From: Gracilaria vermiculophylla
Taxonomy: Eukaryota > Rhodophyta > Florideophyceae > Gracilariales > Gracilariaceae
Direction of reading: 5' to 3'
DNA length: 64,000 bases
NCBI GenBank assembly: GCA_019155205.2
Contig: JAHNZQ020000004.1
Coordinates: 4,467,402-4,531,401 of the forward strand
A model generated the notes under the pieces. The model was given only the letters and a program-made list of their open reading frames with translations, did not search any database and had not been told where the DNA came from. Position numbers and translations under genes: made by a program. The stretch's first letter is position 1. Every line of letters begins with the position of its first letter. Shown here piece after piece: positions 20,747-30,667 of this stretch.

Positions 20747-21799
20747 TCACTTGTTAGATTCATTTCTATAACCAAGAGACAAAGCTTGCGCGACAGCCTT
20801 GTTGATGGCTGCGAAAAACAATGGCGATCGCACTAAAGTGTCCGCGTGGTCCAAACCCTGCAACGGAACAAGTTCATAGCCAAAACCAAGCAAACGTGAA
20901 AGTGGTTCGAGCACTTGTGCTGAAGCCATGGCAGCGCTAAATGGGACCGTTTCATCAGCAGTACCATGAATCATCGTAATGTTATAATTCCTCTGTGCCA
21001 CATTGAAGGGACGAAACTCAGGAGGTAGTGCATAATCTGCGATGCGTGGCAGCACCCCGCTAATTGGTATCACTCCGGCTAGATGAACGTCAGTAGATAG
21101 AGCAAACTCTAGGGCGGTGAAGGCACCCAATGAGTGTCCGATAAGGAGCACTTTCTCTAGAGGGTGTCTGGAGCTGCAAGCTTGAGAAAGAGCCAGTCGT
21201 TCTACACGCTGAGATGCGCGGTATAAACTGAGGCGATCAGAACCACTGGCAAAAATATCTATCCAAGCTCTATAAGCGGTTTCGTTTGTGATAGAGAGTC
21301 CATTGACTGTTATAATGCGAAGTGGAGCCAATGGCACCTCGAGGCGAACAGATTCATATAATGGTGGAAAGCTGGTCAAAATGGCACTGAGGATAGGGAC
21401 ATAGATTGCAGCCTGCAACGGTGTCAAGAATCCATGTAGGAAAAGAATAGTGGCTTTTATCTTCTTTGACATCGGCTCAAAAGAAAACCCATTCGGATTA
21501 CAACGAAATACATGCGTGGCACCAACCGGAGAGTCGCACGTGAAATTTACCAGACCAGCTTCAAGTACCCTCGCTTCAACCGATGTATTTCCTTCTTGCT
21601 GTGAAGGTGGCAAGAGTGTTGGCTCAAAGTACGATGATTGCCAAGAGGAATCGAGCAAAGAGAGAGCTATGCAGGGAAAGTGTTTTCTAATTGACGACGA
21701 GAGTGAGAAAGCCTGTACAGATGATGAAATACATGAAGACAGGAGGCAGAACAGGGGAATGACAAACGTGCTGGTTTTCGGCTTCCAAAAGTCGTTCAT
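20747..21799 (-). CDS. Secreted alpha/beta hydrolase (esterase/thioesterase-like)
   Basis: A 350-residue serine hydrolase. The ATG at 21799 gives an N-terminal hydrophobic leader (PLFCLLSSCISSSVQAFS); a longer in-frame reading to 21988 lacks such a leader at its start and is less likely. Catalytic elements in order: the oxyanion strand ILFLHGFLTP, the nucleophile elbow LIGHSLGAFTALE (Ser), HGTADETVPF with the acidic residue, and GLDHADTL with the His. This order and the HGTAD block fit the carboxylesterase / acyl-protein thioesterase group of the fold. The leader suggests secretion or a membrane compartment. The substrate cannot be read from the sequence. Confidence 0.85.
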   Translation of the reverse strand: MNDFWKPKTSTFVIPLFCLLSSCISSSVQAFSLSSSIRKHFPCIALSLLDSSWQSSYFEPTLLPPSQQEGNTSVEARVLEAGLVNFTCDSPVGATHVFRCNPNGFSFEPMSKKIKATILFLHGFLTPLQAAIYVPILSAILTSFPPLYESVRLEVPLAPLRIITVNGLSITNETAYRAWIDIFASGSDRLSLYRASQRVERLALSQACSSRHPLEKVLLIGHSLGAFTALEFALSTDVHLAGVIPISGVLPRIADYALPPEFRPFNVAQRNYNITMIHGTADETVPFSAAMASAQVLEPLSRLLGFGYELVPLQGLDHADTLVRSPLFFAAINKAVAQALSLGYRNESNK

Positions 21800-22945
21800 T
21801 ATGAGAAAGAGCTGATGAAACGAGTTTTGACAGAGGTCGTCTGCACAAGGTAAGGTACGGTGCTTGACGTGTAAACGCGGATGATCTTGGTTTTTGAAGT
21901 TGCTCCTTGACCCCAAATTACTGACGTGGGCGTGCTGTATGGAAGTCAACCCATGAGCCAAATGGATGCGTGGTCCAGTCTTGAACAAAACCCTGGATTT
22001 GACGAGCAGTCCAGCAAGGCTTATTGGGCAATGCTGTTTGTGAATCCGCAGTCGCGTATTGTTATCACGCTATAGATTCAGGTACCAAGGGTTCAAATAT
22101 TTTGGTATAACTCCATAGTAAAATTGACCTCATATGAGGTCAATTATACTTACTTCAGAATTGTACCAAAACATTTGAAAAGTTTCCAATTTCTTTTCAA
22201 TATGAAATCTTTATCGTGTTTTCTAGACCGGCAGCGCCGAACCATGTCCACAACACTCAAACAACATTTGCAGCTGTTGAATCAGTCGTGGTTGTCAAAA
22301 ACATCCGTGAACGGGGTCCGCGAAGAGCGTGATGTTTTTTAAACCTTCCGCCGTCGTCAACTTTCGTTAATTGGCATAATAAATATTTTCTCGTGACCTT
22401 AATTGCTAGTCGCATGACGCCCTCTGCACCAACACCTGAGCCATAATGGTACTCTTGAACCAATCACAGATCCGGCGTGCTCATCACCGGAGCCGAGGTT
22501 CGTCTTCTCTCCGCGAAAACATTAGCGAAAGAGGAATGTCCTTCGTACGACAGAAATCCTTTTCCCTTTGTGAAATGCGGGTGTCGCGCATACTCAGCAG
22601 GGCAATCAAATGATACGCGGTAGACAACCGCTTTCCCCATGACCATCACGCTGTTCCGTCTGGTGTGCTCTCTCTCCAATGCGGCGACTTCTCAGCGCGC
22701 GGCCACACGAGCAAAAAGGTACGTCGCATTGCGAGCACGTGTTCAACATTATGCAGAGCGTTGGGGCTGAGAATTGGTAGCCTTGCTTTCCTAACAATCT
22801 GCTTCGGCAATCCGTAACCCCTTCAAGCCTGGCTAAAAGATGTCCTTCTCATGATGATAGGAACAGAATCCTGCGACCATCAAAATGCCGTGTTGCAACG
22901 GAGTAATCAGTGTTTCTTAGCATCATACATTACTATTTACTCAAG
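21800..22945. other. Non-coding stretch between hydrolase and kelch genes
   Basis: Two adjacent short minus-strand frames (22797-22606 and 22679-22464) could be exons of an unrecognised gene but show no motif and no clear splice pair. Otherwise nothing is seen. Confidence 0.45.
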
Positions 22946-24715
22946 TTATCTTGCGGACGATTTTGAACTCTTCTTCGGAACATGAAGCTTTGACAAATCA
23001 TTGTAGTACGTGAGCTGATGCCATCCGCCGTACATAACAGCATCACATTCGCCATCAATTCCAACACACATGGAAGCACCAGCTCGTGGACCAGGCGTTC
23101 TACTCTTCTGATCTCCATGAAACAAACAAACCCACATACATTCAGTGGCGCTCTTGATACGCAATTCCCACACATCAGAAAAGAAAATGCGATGCAAGCC
23201 CTGGTCATCCCAACCACCATACACAATTACATTTTTTCCATTTCTAGAAGGTACTGCACAGTGTCCAGTTCTCGGCTTTGGAGCCCGTCCACAAATCGTA
23301 ACCTCAGACCATAAGTACGAATCTGTTGACAGAAGATGCACATCATTAAAACATTTTGTCTTGTTATTTCCGCCAAAGAGCACGAGAAAGCCAGACGCGG
23401 GTGTTAAACTTGCATAAGATCGTGCACTTGGACAAGCACTCTTTGCAGATGGTTTGATCTTCTTCCACGTCCACAGTTCCTCCAGTACAAAAAGGTCATT
23501 TAGCCACTTTTTGCCGTTGATACCACCATATACAGCCATATTTTTCGAACCTGGAACAATCGATGCACAATGACCAGCGCGAGGCGACGGCTTTATACCG
23601 TTGTAGGAAGGCGGATACCACGAATAGTACGAGGTGTCGTAAACAAACACGTCATCTGTCTGTACACGTTCTCCATTAACTTGCTTCTCACCACCGAACA
23701 CCAGCAAAATGTCATCAATCACGCAAGTGGTGTGCCAAGCCCGTCCGCCTTCCGGCATAGGAGGAACGTCGTGTCCCGTAAGCACCCACCGATTTTCTTT
23801 TGCTTCGTACACTGACAGAGAGTTGTAAAAGCCCGCGAGTTCAGATTCACCACCCACCAAGAAAAACCGGTCAGAATCCAACTTGGATAGAGTGGCACCC
23901 CATCGTCGTGGTGGTAGATTGGCATCAGCAACCTGTTGCAGGCTCCACGGTGTGGAAACTGTAATTTTCGGGGAGTGTTTGGGAGGACTGCTGAGAATGA
24001 CGGGGCTTTCGTCAAAGCGCACGCGTTTCCCCTGTTTGGCCCCCCGATCCTCAACCTTGGGCATGGGAATGGGGCGTTTCTGAGGACTTGACTTCTTCTT
24101 TGGTCGTTTCTTTTCCAGACCACGCGCTTGAGAAGCTGTACCCTTTGGTTTTTGAGCATCTTTTGTATCAGAAGCTTCTGAAACAGGGGGTTGTTCGGTA
24201 GATTTGGGCTCGGGTGCGGCAAGCGGCTCAATAGAAGGAGTGGGATGCTGAGTGAGGGGGAGCAAACACGGCTCTGCATGAAGCGGGGAAGAACACGGAG
24301 AGAGCGATGAATTAGGCGTAAGCTGCATATATTGGTGAGAGAAATGGGGAAATTGAACAGAGGGGCTGATATCATGCGCTTGAAACGAATCCACAGGCTG
24401 CGAGCACGGAAATGGCTGCGACGGCTCCGGGAGTGCAGGAACAACTGATGGCGCCCCTTCTAAGGATGAGACGACTTGGGAGTATTCCGGTATGGGGGGG
24501 TCAGCAGGAAGCGCTTCGCTGAGCGCAGGAACCACCGAAGGTGCGGCATGTTGGCGATCTCGCGGGAGTGCCTCAAACAACACGCTGCCAGAGAAGTTGG
24601 AGAAACTAAGGCGTACCGCGCGCTCATCGACGAGCTGCACACTGGGCATACATGCCGAAACCGGCACCGAAAGGCGCAAAAGGCCGCACGTCACCTCGGT
24701 GGTGGAGGAAGCCAT
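22946..24715 (-). CDS. Kelch-repeat protein with disordered, RVxF-bearing N-terminal half
   Basis: 589 aa from ATG 24715. Residues about 1-250 are Pro/Ser-rich and probably disordered, with a twice-repeated APSVVPAL motif, a basic patch (EKKRPKKKSSPQKR) that could be a nuclear signal, and KRVRFDE (about 230), a canonical RVxF docking motif for protein phosphatase 1. Residues about 265-585 are kelch repeats forming a beta-propeller: repeated GG pairs (FFLVGGE, LLVFGGE, MAVYGGI, LVLFGGN, VIVYGGW, AVMYGGW) with the following Trp about 15-20 residues later. Six blades are visible. There is no BTB, F-box or phosphatase domain, so a scaffold role is likely. It is divergent from the RibBA gene; its ATG is 98 bp from a TTTGGCGCCAAA palindrome. 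Confidence 0.88.
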   Translation of the reverse strand: MASSTTEVTCGLLRLSVPVSACMPSVQLVDERAVRLSFSNFSGSVLFEALPRDRQHAAPSVVPALSEALPADPPIPEYSQVVSSLEGAPSVVPALPEPSQPFPCSQPVDSFQAHDISPSVQFPHFSHQYMQLTPNSSLSPCSSPLHAEPCLLPLTQHPTPSIEPLAAPEPKSTEQPPVSEASDTKDAQKPKGTASQARGLEKKRPKKKSSPQKRPIPMPKVEDRGAKQGKRVRFDESPVILSSPPKHSPKITVSTPWSLQQVADANLPPRRWGATLSKLDSDRFFLVGGESELAGFYNSLSVYEAKENRWVLTGHDVPPMPEGGRAWHTTCVIDDILLVFGGEKQVNGERVQTDDVFVYDTSYYSWYPPSYNGIKPSPRAGHCASIVPGSKNMAVYGGINGKKWLNDLFVLEELWTWKKIKPSAKSACPSARSYASLTPASGFLVLFGGNNKTKCFNDVHLLSTDSYLWSEVTICGRAPKPRTGHCAVPSRNGKNVIVYGGWDDQGLHRIFFSDVWELRIKSATECMWVCLFHGDQKSRTPGPRAGASMCVGIDGECDAVMYGGWHQLTYYNDLSKLHVPKKSSKSSAR

Positions 24716-25327
24716 CGCGCATGCGGACGGCGATTGCGGACGAGGCGTGAGAGGCGGACCGCGCCATTAGTCGGCTGCACGCCCCTTTGGGAATGCACGA
24801 GCGCGCGCAAAATTTGGCGCCAAAACGAGAGGCCGCGGGGCCACGCGACCACGTTACCACGTGGATGCCTGTCCATATTTTTGCAGCGTGGCGGCGGTCG
24901 CGACAGCTGCGGTTTGATATGCTGCAATTTTTGTGAATGTGCATCATGGCGGGGAGCCAACGTGTGCGGGGTGCGTGTAGCCAAGTGCGTGGTAGGGAAG
25001 GCGCCGTGGCGTTGGTGTCCAATGGCTGCCGTATCGCTGTTTGCTTGCATGGCCCGCCCCGTTGTGTCCACGCAGGCACCCCAGTTTCTCGGGGATCATT
25101 CCTTTGCCTCAACTAAACTGCCGTCTTCAGTACTCCCGCCACTCCCCGCAACCCGTTTCTACTTCGCCACGGATCTCCCTATTGAACAAAGTGTGGCACT
25201 TGCCAGCCGGCGCGCCAGCCGTACTCTTTCTCCTCAAAACGTACCACTGTCCCTTTGCTCAGCTGCTTATCTTCCGCCACCGCTCCTCGCGCCATCCATT
25301 CATCACTACGCCCATCTTTCTGTTACC
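24716..25327. promoter_or_regulatory. Divergent promoter region of the kelch and RibBA genes
   Basis: No gene of its own. TTTGGCGCCAAA at 24813-24824 is a perfect 12-bp palindrome matching the E2F/DP consensus. A CCAAT box occurs at about 25018. A reading frame open through this region in frame with RibBA is treated as chance, because the protein's plastid leader starts at 25328. Confidence 0.5.
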
Positions 25328-26770
25328 ATGGCTTTTGTTCACGCCCCATCTTCCTTTCTCCGCCGCTCCCCTCTTCTGCCTAGCCGCCTACCTCTCGCCG
25401 CTTCGCGCTACACCGTGCGAGCTGTCGCAGCCCCTCAACGAAGAACTGCCTCCGTCAGCGGCTGGCTGCCTGAATCTCTCTCAGCCTCTCCTAACCCGCC
25501 AGTTTCCGGTGATGGATGGTGCTTCGGGCGAGAGTCCGTTGAAGCGGCCCTGGAAGCCATAGCCCAAGGCAAGTTTATTGTCGTCACGGATGATGAGAAT
25601 CGCGAGAACGAGGGGGATCTCATCATTGCCGCTGATAAGGTTACTCCGGAAGCCATTGCTTTCATGGTTCGCTACACCTCAGGTGTAATCTGCTGTGCCA
25701 TGGAAGCAAAAGATCTCGATCGCCTTCAACTCCAGCAGATGGTTGCTAACAACACTGACCCCAAGAACACAGCGTTCACCATCACATGTGACCTCAAAGT
25801 CGGAACGTCGACCGGTATTTCCGCGGCTGACCGCGCAAAGACTCTGCGAGCTCTTGCAGATCCCAAATCGCACCCTGACGATTTCCACCGTCCGGGACAC
25901 ATCTTCCCATTGCGATATCGTGACGGCGGTGTGCTCAAGCGCGCTGGACATACAGAGGCCTCTGTGGATTTTGCTCGCTTGGCGGGATGTGCTCCTGTTG
26001 GGGTCCTCAGCGAGATTGTCAATGATAATGATGGATCAATGGCCCGCCTTCCTCAACTCCGCCAGTTTGCGAAAGAACACGGACTTGTTCTTACTTCCAT
26101 CGCTGATCTCGTCAAGTACCGTCGAATGCAAGAAAAACTCGTAACACGTATTGCAGGCACTCCTGCGCGCCTACCCACGCGTTACGGGGTGTTCGACGCG
26201 TATGCATACCGTTCTGTACTTGACGATGTTGACCATCTTGCTCTTGTTGTGGGGGGTGGTAATGATCCGCAAAATCCAAAGTTTGACGGCCCCGTGCTCG
26301 TCAGAGTGCATTCCGAGTGTTGCACTGGCGATGTTTTTGGATCTTTACGTTGCGATTGCGGACCGCAGCTAGACTTTGCCATGCGTGAAATTGCTGCCGC
26401 AGGTCGCGGTATTCTAGTGTATTTGCGTGGGCAAGAAGGTCGTGGCATCGGTCTTGGACACAAAATGAGGGCATATGCGTTGCAAGATCAAGGTAGAGAC
26501 ACCGTCCAGGCTAATGAAGACCTGGGTTTCCCCGTGGATAGTAGAGAGTACGGTATTGGCGCCCAGATTCTCACCGATCTGAATGTCAGTGAAATTGTTC
26601 TCATGACTAATAATCCTGCGAAGTACTCTGGTCTCACTGGATATGGTCTCTCCATTGTCGATAGATTACCCGTTCAGGTGTCACCAAATCCAGAGAACCT
26701 GGCCTATCTGACTACAAAGAAGGAGAAGATGGGACATTGGCTGAATCTAACTGCCCAGAAGAAGTCATGA
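25328..26770 (+). CDS. RIBA: Bifunctional riboflavin biosynthesis protein RibBA, plastid-targeted
   Basis: 480 aa. It joins 3,4-dihydroxy-2-butanone-4-phosphate synthase (RibB, acts on ribulose 5-phosphate) to GTP cyclohydrolase II (RibA), the two entry steps of riboflavin synthesis. ATG 25328 (ACCATGG context) opens a Ser/Arg/Ala-rich leader ending near residue 40, as expected for a plastid transit peptide. RibB signatures: DDENRENEGDLI and SVDFARLAGCAPVGVLSE. RibA signatures: the zinc site HSECCTGDVFGSLRCDCGPQ, RGQEGRGIGL, and TNNPAKY. Both halves look intact with catalytic residues present. Length fits the family. It is followed convergently by the CDC5-like gene only 193 bp away. Confidence 0.97.
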   Translation: MAFVHAPSSFLRRSPLLPSRLPLAASRYTVRAVAAPQRRTASVSGWLPESLSASPNPPVSGDGWCFGRESVEAALEAIAQGKFIVVTDDENRENEGDLIIAADKVTPEAIAFMVRYTSGVICCAMEAKDLDRLQLQQMVANNTDPKNTAFTITCDLKVGTSTGISAADRAKTLRALADPKSHPDDFHRPGHIFPLRYRDGGVLKRAGHTEASVDFARLAGCAPVGVLSEIVNDNDGSMARLPQLRQFAKEHGLVLTSIADLVKYRRMQEKLVTRIAGTPARLPTRYGVFDAYAYRSVLDDVDHLALVVGGGNDPQNPKFDGPVLVRVHSECCTGDVFGSLRCDCGPQLDFAMREIAAAGRGILVYLRGQEGRGIGLGHKMRAYALQDQGRDTVQANEDLGFPVDSREYGIGAQILTDLNVSEIVLMTNNPAKYSGLTGYGLSIVDRLPVQVSPNPENLAYLTTKKEKMGHWLNLTAQKKS

Positions 26771-26963
26771 CTGCCAGTCACAGTCCTATTTGCTAGCTTA
26801 TTTCCTCTTAGTTTTTTTGCGCCCGGGCTCTCATCAATGTCTCCAGTTCATATTCGTGATCATCTTTAAACATTTCAACCTGTGTTCGGCGCTGGAAACC
26901 ACCAACACACAAAGATTCAAGACGTATGGCGAAAGAAATCCAAGACGATTCTCTTTTTTTCAA

Positions 26964-29138
26964 TCAAGAACTATGTTTCTCTTTTAGTTCTTTGATTAGC
27001 GTCATAATGGCCGTTTCATCTGTCGCTTCTTTGGCTTCCGGAATGATGTCGTTTTCTATCACGAATTTTTTTCTGAGTTGTTGTGGCACGATAACGCCCA
27101 TTTGCGTTTTGATCTTGCTCTGTTGAAGAAGAGTCTCATCGTAGAGCTTTTGAAGGAGCTCACGTCTTTCTTTGAGCTTAAGTTCAAGTTCTGGTTCAAG
27201 ACGAGCTCTTGCGCTCGGATGTTCGACAGCAGTGGAGCCTTCTTGACCCGATGACAAATCTCTCGACTTCAGCACTTCCAATAGCTTGTCTTGTAAATCA
27301 AAAGCCAGGGAGCCGTCATGTGCAATCTCCTCGTTAACGAGGTCTATTCCTCTATTGATGCCTTTTTGAGTTACGCGGTCTCGGTCGGTAATGTACTGCA
27401 ATCGATCTAGCATGCTCACAGTAACGAGCCCTCCATTCTCTTTCTCCTCTAACAATAAACGATAAAATTCTTTATCTCGATCGACAAGGAAGCCCAATTC
27501 ATTTGCAAATTCGTCATCCATAGCAACTGCGTCAGGTATGGGTAAACTCTTACGCGCTGCTGACGATAAAAGTCTCGCTCTTTCGGATACCAGGAGTGAA
27601 TTATTACCCATCTGACGCTGCCGTGCCTCGTCTTCCACATCAATTTCTTCACTTTCAAGTTCTAGAGAAACATCTGTACTTTCATCAAGCGATTTAGATT
27701 CATTTGCCAAGTCGATTTCATACTCATTTTCTGGCTCTGGAAGATTTCTAAATCCTCGTTTGATTATCTCCGACAAAATGGATTTCCTGTCTGAATTGGC
27801 AACAGAGCTTGTGCTTAAGCCGTGTACTGAGCCAGGAGTCAACAGCGGTGTTGCCAAAGGATTCGGAGTTCTCAAGTCGGATGGAGCTGGAGTAACACGT
27901 CCTCCGAGCCCGAGCTCCTGAACATCAGGATTTGATCCTCCTCGCAGGGGAGTTCCCGCTGATTCCAAATTAATAAGCGTTTGAACTTGTTTGCTTCGGG
28001 TTACAGCCCATGGTTCAGGGGCAAACTGACCAGGGGTTGATTCGGGCCGCATTACATTAAACTTGTCACCAGTTGCTTGTTTACCACTCATAAGCGGGGG
28101 TTTAGCGGATCCTTTCATCTTTGTTGTATTTGACTTTGACAGCCGTCCGTTGCGAGACTTGGATAGTTTTACAAGCTCCAGGTCAGATAACTGAGGGGAA
28201 GGAAGCGATAATTTTGCTTTCTTTAAAGGAGGGCTGCGTGGTGCTCGCACTCTGTCAAGGCCTAGTGCAGCTGGCAAATTCGTTTTCTCAAGCTCCCTTC
28301 GCTTTGCCCGATCTCGCTTTTGGGCTTCTTCTTCTTTTTCTGCAACTGTTTTGCCTTTGAACTTTTGAAGGAGCTTGCCTACTTGTTGTTTTCGATCTCC
28401 CCTACTTTCTAATACGGAATCTTCTTCAGTAGTGTCAAAGAATCCCGCAACTGGTTTCCTTTCAAAAGGAATCTCCGTTCCGTAGTCGGTGACATTCTTT
28501 TTCTTTCGAAACAACTTTACGTCAATGCCGGCAGCTTTCAACTCTCTTCGCTTCTGCAACACGGCCAGCCTTTTGGCGACTTCAAGTTGCTTTTCCCTGG
28601 CTTTTCGTTTCGCTTTCTTTCCTTTCGTGTTTGCCAATCTTGCTCGGGCTTCGCTAAGCATTTCCAACTCGTCTTCATCCATATCCACAGGATCAGGTCT
28701 TGCAGGTTTACTTTCCGGAGCTGCGCCCGAATCACCTACTTTTCCTCGAGAGGCCATGGCTGTTGCTGATCCAAGCGAAGCATTACCGGGCTTGGAACCA
28801 TCTGTCACAGAGCCCTGCTGAGCTTGGTCAATTAATTCCTCATAATGTTCTATGCATTGAGCTGCTGTCCTGCCAATCATGGGAGCAATAGTGCGCCACG
28901 ATGTAGGCATGACCTTGACGAGATGAAGCAGTTTTTCTTCTTCTTCTCTGGTCCATGGAGTTTTCTTGATAGCTGGATCTAGCCACTCGTACCAACGTGC
29001 TTTGCACTGCGTAGCTGACTTTCTTCCGAGCAGAGAAGCTATTCGAGCCCATTGGTTCATTCCGTATTTCATTACGGCCGCCTTAAGAATTTCATCTTCC
29101 GAGTTCTTCCAAACTCCTCCCCTGAACTGAATCCTCAT
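26964..29138 (-). CDS. CDC5L: CDC5/Cef1-like splicing factor (Prp19-complex Myb protein)
   Basis: 724 aa. CDC5/Cef1 is a core component of the Prp19 (NTC) complex that acts in spliceosome activation. ATG 29138 starts MRIQFRGGVW, the family's hallmark beginning; a 68-codon upstream extension in frame is not used. Two Myb repeats follow (residues about 8-105), with evenly spaced Trp residues (GGVWKNSED, QWARIAS, RWYEWLDP, TPWTREEE, WRTIAPMIGR, CIEHYEEL). Then come the conserved RPDPVDMDEDELEMLSEARARLANTKGKKAKRK region (about 145-180) and a long charged tail ending in coiled coil. Although this genome is intron-poor, the factor is complete, in line with the introns visible in the RPC11 and PEMT-like genes. 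Confidence 0.96.
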   Translation of the reverse strand: MRIQFRGGVWKNSEDEILKAAVMKYGMNQWARIASLLGRKSATQCKARWYEWLDPAIKKTPWTREEEEKLLHLVKVMPTSWRTIAPMIGRTAAQCIEHYEELIDQAQQGSVTDGSKPGNASLGSATAMASRGKVGDSGAAPESKPARPDPVDMDEDELEMLSEARARLANTKGKKAKRKAREKQLEVAKRLAVLQKRRELKAAGIDVKLFRKKKNVTDYGTEIPFERKPVAGFFDTTEEDSVLESRGDRKQQVGKLLQKFKGKTVAEKEEEAQKRDRAKRRELEKTNLPAALGLDRVRAPRSPPLKKAKLSLPSPQLSDLELVKLSKSRNGRLSKSNTTKMKGSAKPPLMSGKQATGDKFNVMRPESTPGQFAPEPWAVTRSKQVQTLINLESAGTPLRGGSNPDVQELGLGGRVTPAPSDLRTPNPLATPLLTPGSVHGLSTSSVANSDRKSILSEIIKRGFRNLPEPENEYEIDLANESKSLDESTDVSLELESEEIDVEDEARQRQMGNNSLLVSERARLLSSAARKSLPIPDAVAMDDEFANELGFLVDRDKEFYRLLLEEKENGGLVTVSMLDRLQYITDRDRVTQKGINRGIDLVNEEIAHDGSLAFDLQDKLLEVLKSRDLSSGQEGSTAVEHPSARARLEPELELKLKERRELLQKLYDETLLQQSKIKTQMGVIVPQQLRKKFVIENDIIPEAKEATDETAIMTLIKELKEKHSS

Positions 29139-29778
29139 TTTGATAAACACCGAAAGCAAAAAACACAGTTGACGCTTGTATAATGCGACGAAGAAACTGC
29201 GAGGGTTGAATTGAACTGTGTGATATTGCGGCTTTTCCCTTACCCTTACAGAAAAGTTGCAGTTGAATGAAATAAAGAGGGTCTTTACGGGGGTCAGGTC
29301 ACCCAAGAACAAGGCAGAAGATATAAACAGTTTCAACCTCACTTCAGTTGTGGTGAGTCGACGAAGACAACAAAGCGGAGTTAAGCATCATGACAGAAGG
29401 CTTTCAGGAAAAAATCGACCCGCTTCCTTTCAAGGAAAAAAAAAACGGGATCTAATTTTTCCATGTGAAACTCAATTATTTCGGTTCTTTGTGTTTTCGA
29501 TTACTTCCAAGCTTCGCCGACGGCCTTCACGGGTTGCATATGACCAGCCTCTGTCAAATCTTTTACGGAAGGTTTGGGTAGCGATTTTGCGGTCCCATCG
29601 AGGTTATCCGTGGAGCAAAAGGGCAGTTCCAATATCTCTCTCAGCCCTCTGAAGAAAACTTGTGGAGGACAGCAGACTTTGTTCAAGCCGACGCGATCCA
29701 GACCTTCTCAACAAGCGCGACATTTGATTGGTTTCGTTTTCTTCTTCTATCCTTGCCATTATCTGGGTCTGAATTGGC
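29139..29778. promoter_or_regulatory. Divergent promoter region of CDC5L and RRS1
   Basis: 640 bp between the two start codons. It holds no recognised gene or repeat and none of the GCGCCAA cores seen in other divergent gaps here. Pairing of a splicing factor and a ribosome-assembly factor suggests a growth-regulated promoter; this is inference. Confidence 0.45.
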
Positions 29779-30579
29779 ATGTCTGAGGTTACGAATGCAG
29801 GGACAGCGGAGGCCCCAATTGGCATCGAGATTGATGTTGGAAACCTAACCGCTTTTGACAAGCGTATCTACGATGGAGCTGATGTTCAAAAAGCAACAGA
29901 AGCCGTTCAATCCCTAGTTACAGCCATATTTTCGTTACCTGCTGAGAGTACGGAGGACGGAAAACTAGTCAAGCTTCCAACTCCGTCTTTTGCACTGCCT
30001 CGGGAAAAACCAGTACCAAAAGAGAGACCGCTCACGAAATGGGAACAGTTTGCAAAAGAGAAAGGGATTCAAAAGAAGAAGCGAGACAGACTGGTGCTCG
30101 ACGAAGCTACGGGTGAGTATGTACCGCGTTATGGTCGCGGGAGCAAAAATTCTCTACAGAAAGACGTTATTATTCCGCACAAAGAGGGTATGGGTGATGA
30201 CTATGATCCATTCAGCGAGAAGAGGAAGGAAAAGAAGTTGAGAGTCACGGAAAACAAGAAAAAGCAGGCCGCTAATATCCGCCAGGCTCGGAAATCGCGC
30301 GGGTCTCAAATAAGCCCCATACAAGCGTTGGATGTGGCGAGCACTGGTCCAAGCGGGAAAAAGTTTCTACCGAAAAAGGGTCTCAAAGACGCATTGGCTG
30401 TTGTGCAGAAGTCGACAGCTTCTGCCGGAAAATTTGACAAAAAGGTATCTAAAGAACCAAAACAAAAATCACGGGGAGTAAAGCGAAAGTATGAGAATGT
30501 AGTTTCAAAGAGCGGGATAACGCGGGAGAAGGAAAGATCGCACAAGATAGCTGAGAGAATACTATTACAAAAGCGTTAG
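29779..30579 (+). CDS. RRS1: Ribosome biogenesis regulatory protein RRS1
   Basis: 266 aa. RRS1 works with RPF2 to bring the 5S RNP into the pre-60S ribosome in the nucleolus. Family blocks are present in order: an IEIDVGNLTAFD opening, LPTPSFALPREKPVPKERPLTKWEQFAKEKGI (about 66-98, the most conserved part), KKRDRLVLDEATGEYVPRYGRGS, and the acidic-aromatic GMGDDYDPFSEKR. The C-terminal half is Lys-rich with repeated basic clusters, typical of nucleolar assembly factors. The start ATG is preceded by GGC and gives the expected acidic N-terminus. Single exon, no anomalies. Confidence 0.95.
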   Translation: MSEVTNAGTAEAPIGIEIDVGNLTAFDKRIYDGADVQKATEAVQSLVTAIFSLPAESTEDGKLVKLPTPSFALPREKPVPKERPLTKWEQFAKEKGIQKKKRDRLVLDEATGEYVPRYGRGSKNSLQKDVIIPHKEGMGDDYDPFSEKRKEKKLRVTENKKKQAANIRQARKSRGSQISPIQALDVASTGPSGKKFLPKKGLKDALAVVQKSTASAGKFDKKVSKEPKQKSRGVKRKYENVVSKSGITREKERSHKIAERILLQKR

Positions 30580-30667
30580 GGTAGGTTAACTTGGTGAAAT
30601 AATATTAAACGGTTCTAAAGCGTCCTGAATCTTAAGCAGATAAACATGGAACGTGTGGAACCAGGGA

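Noticed and set aside
24476..25327. 284-codon N-terminal extension in frame with RibBA
   Set aside because: It overlaps the divergent kelch gene's N-terminal part and has no motif; the transit-peptide-like start at 25328 is the natural one.
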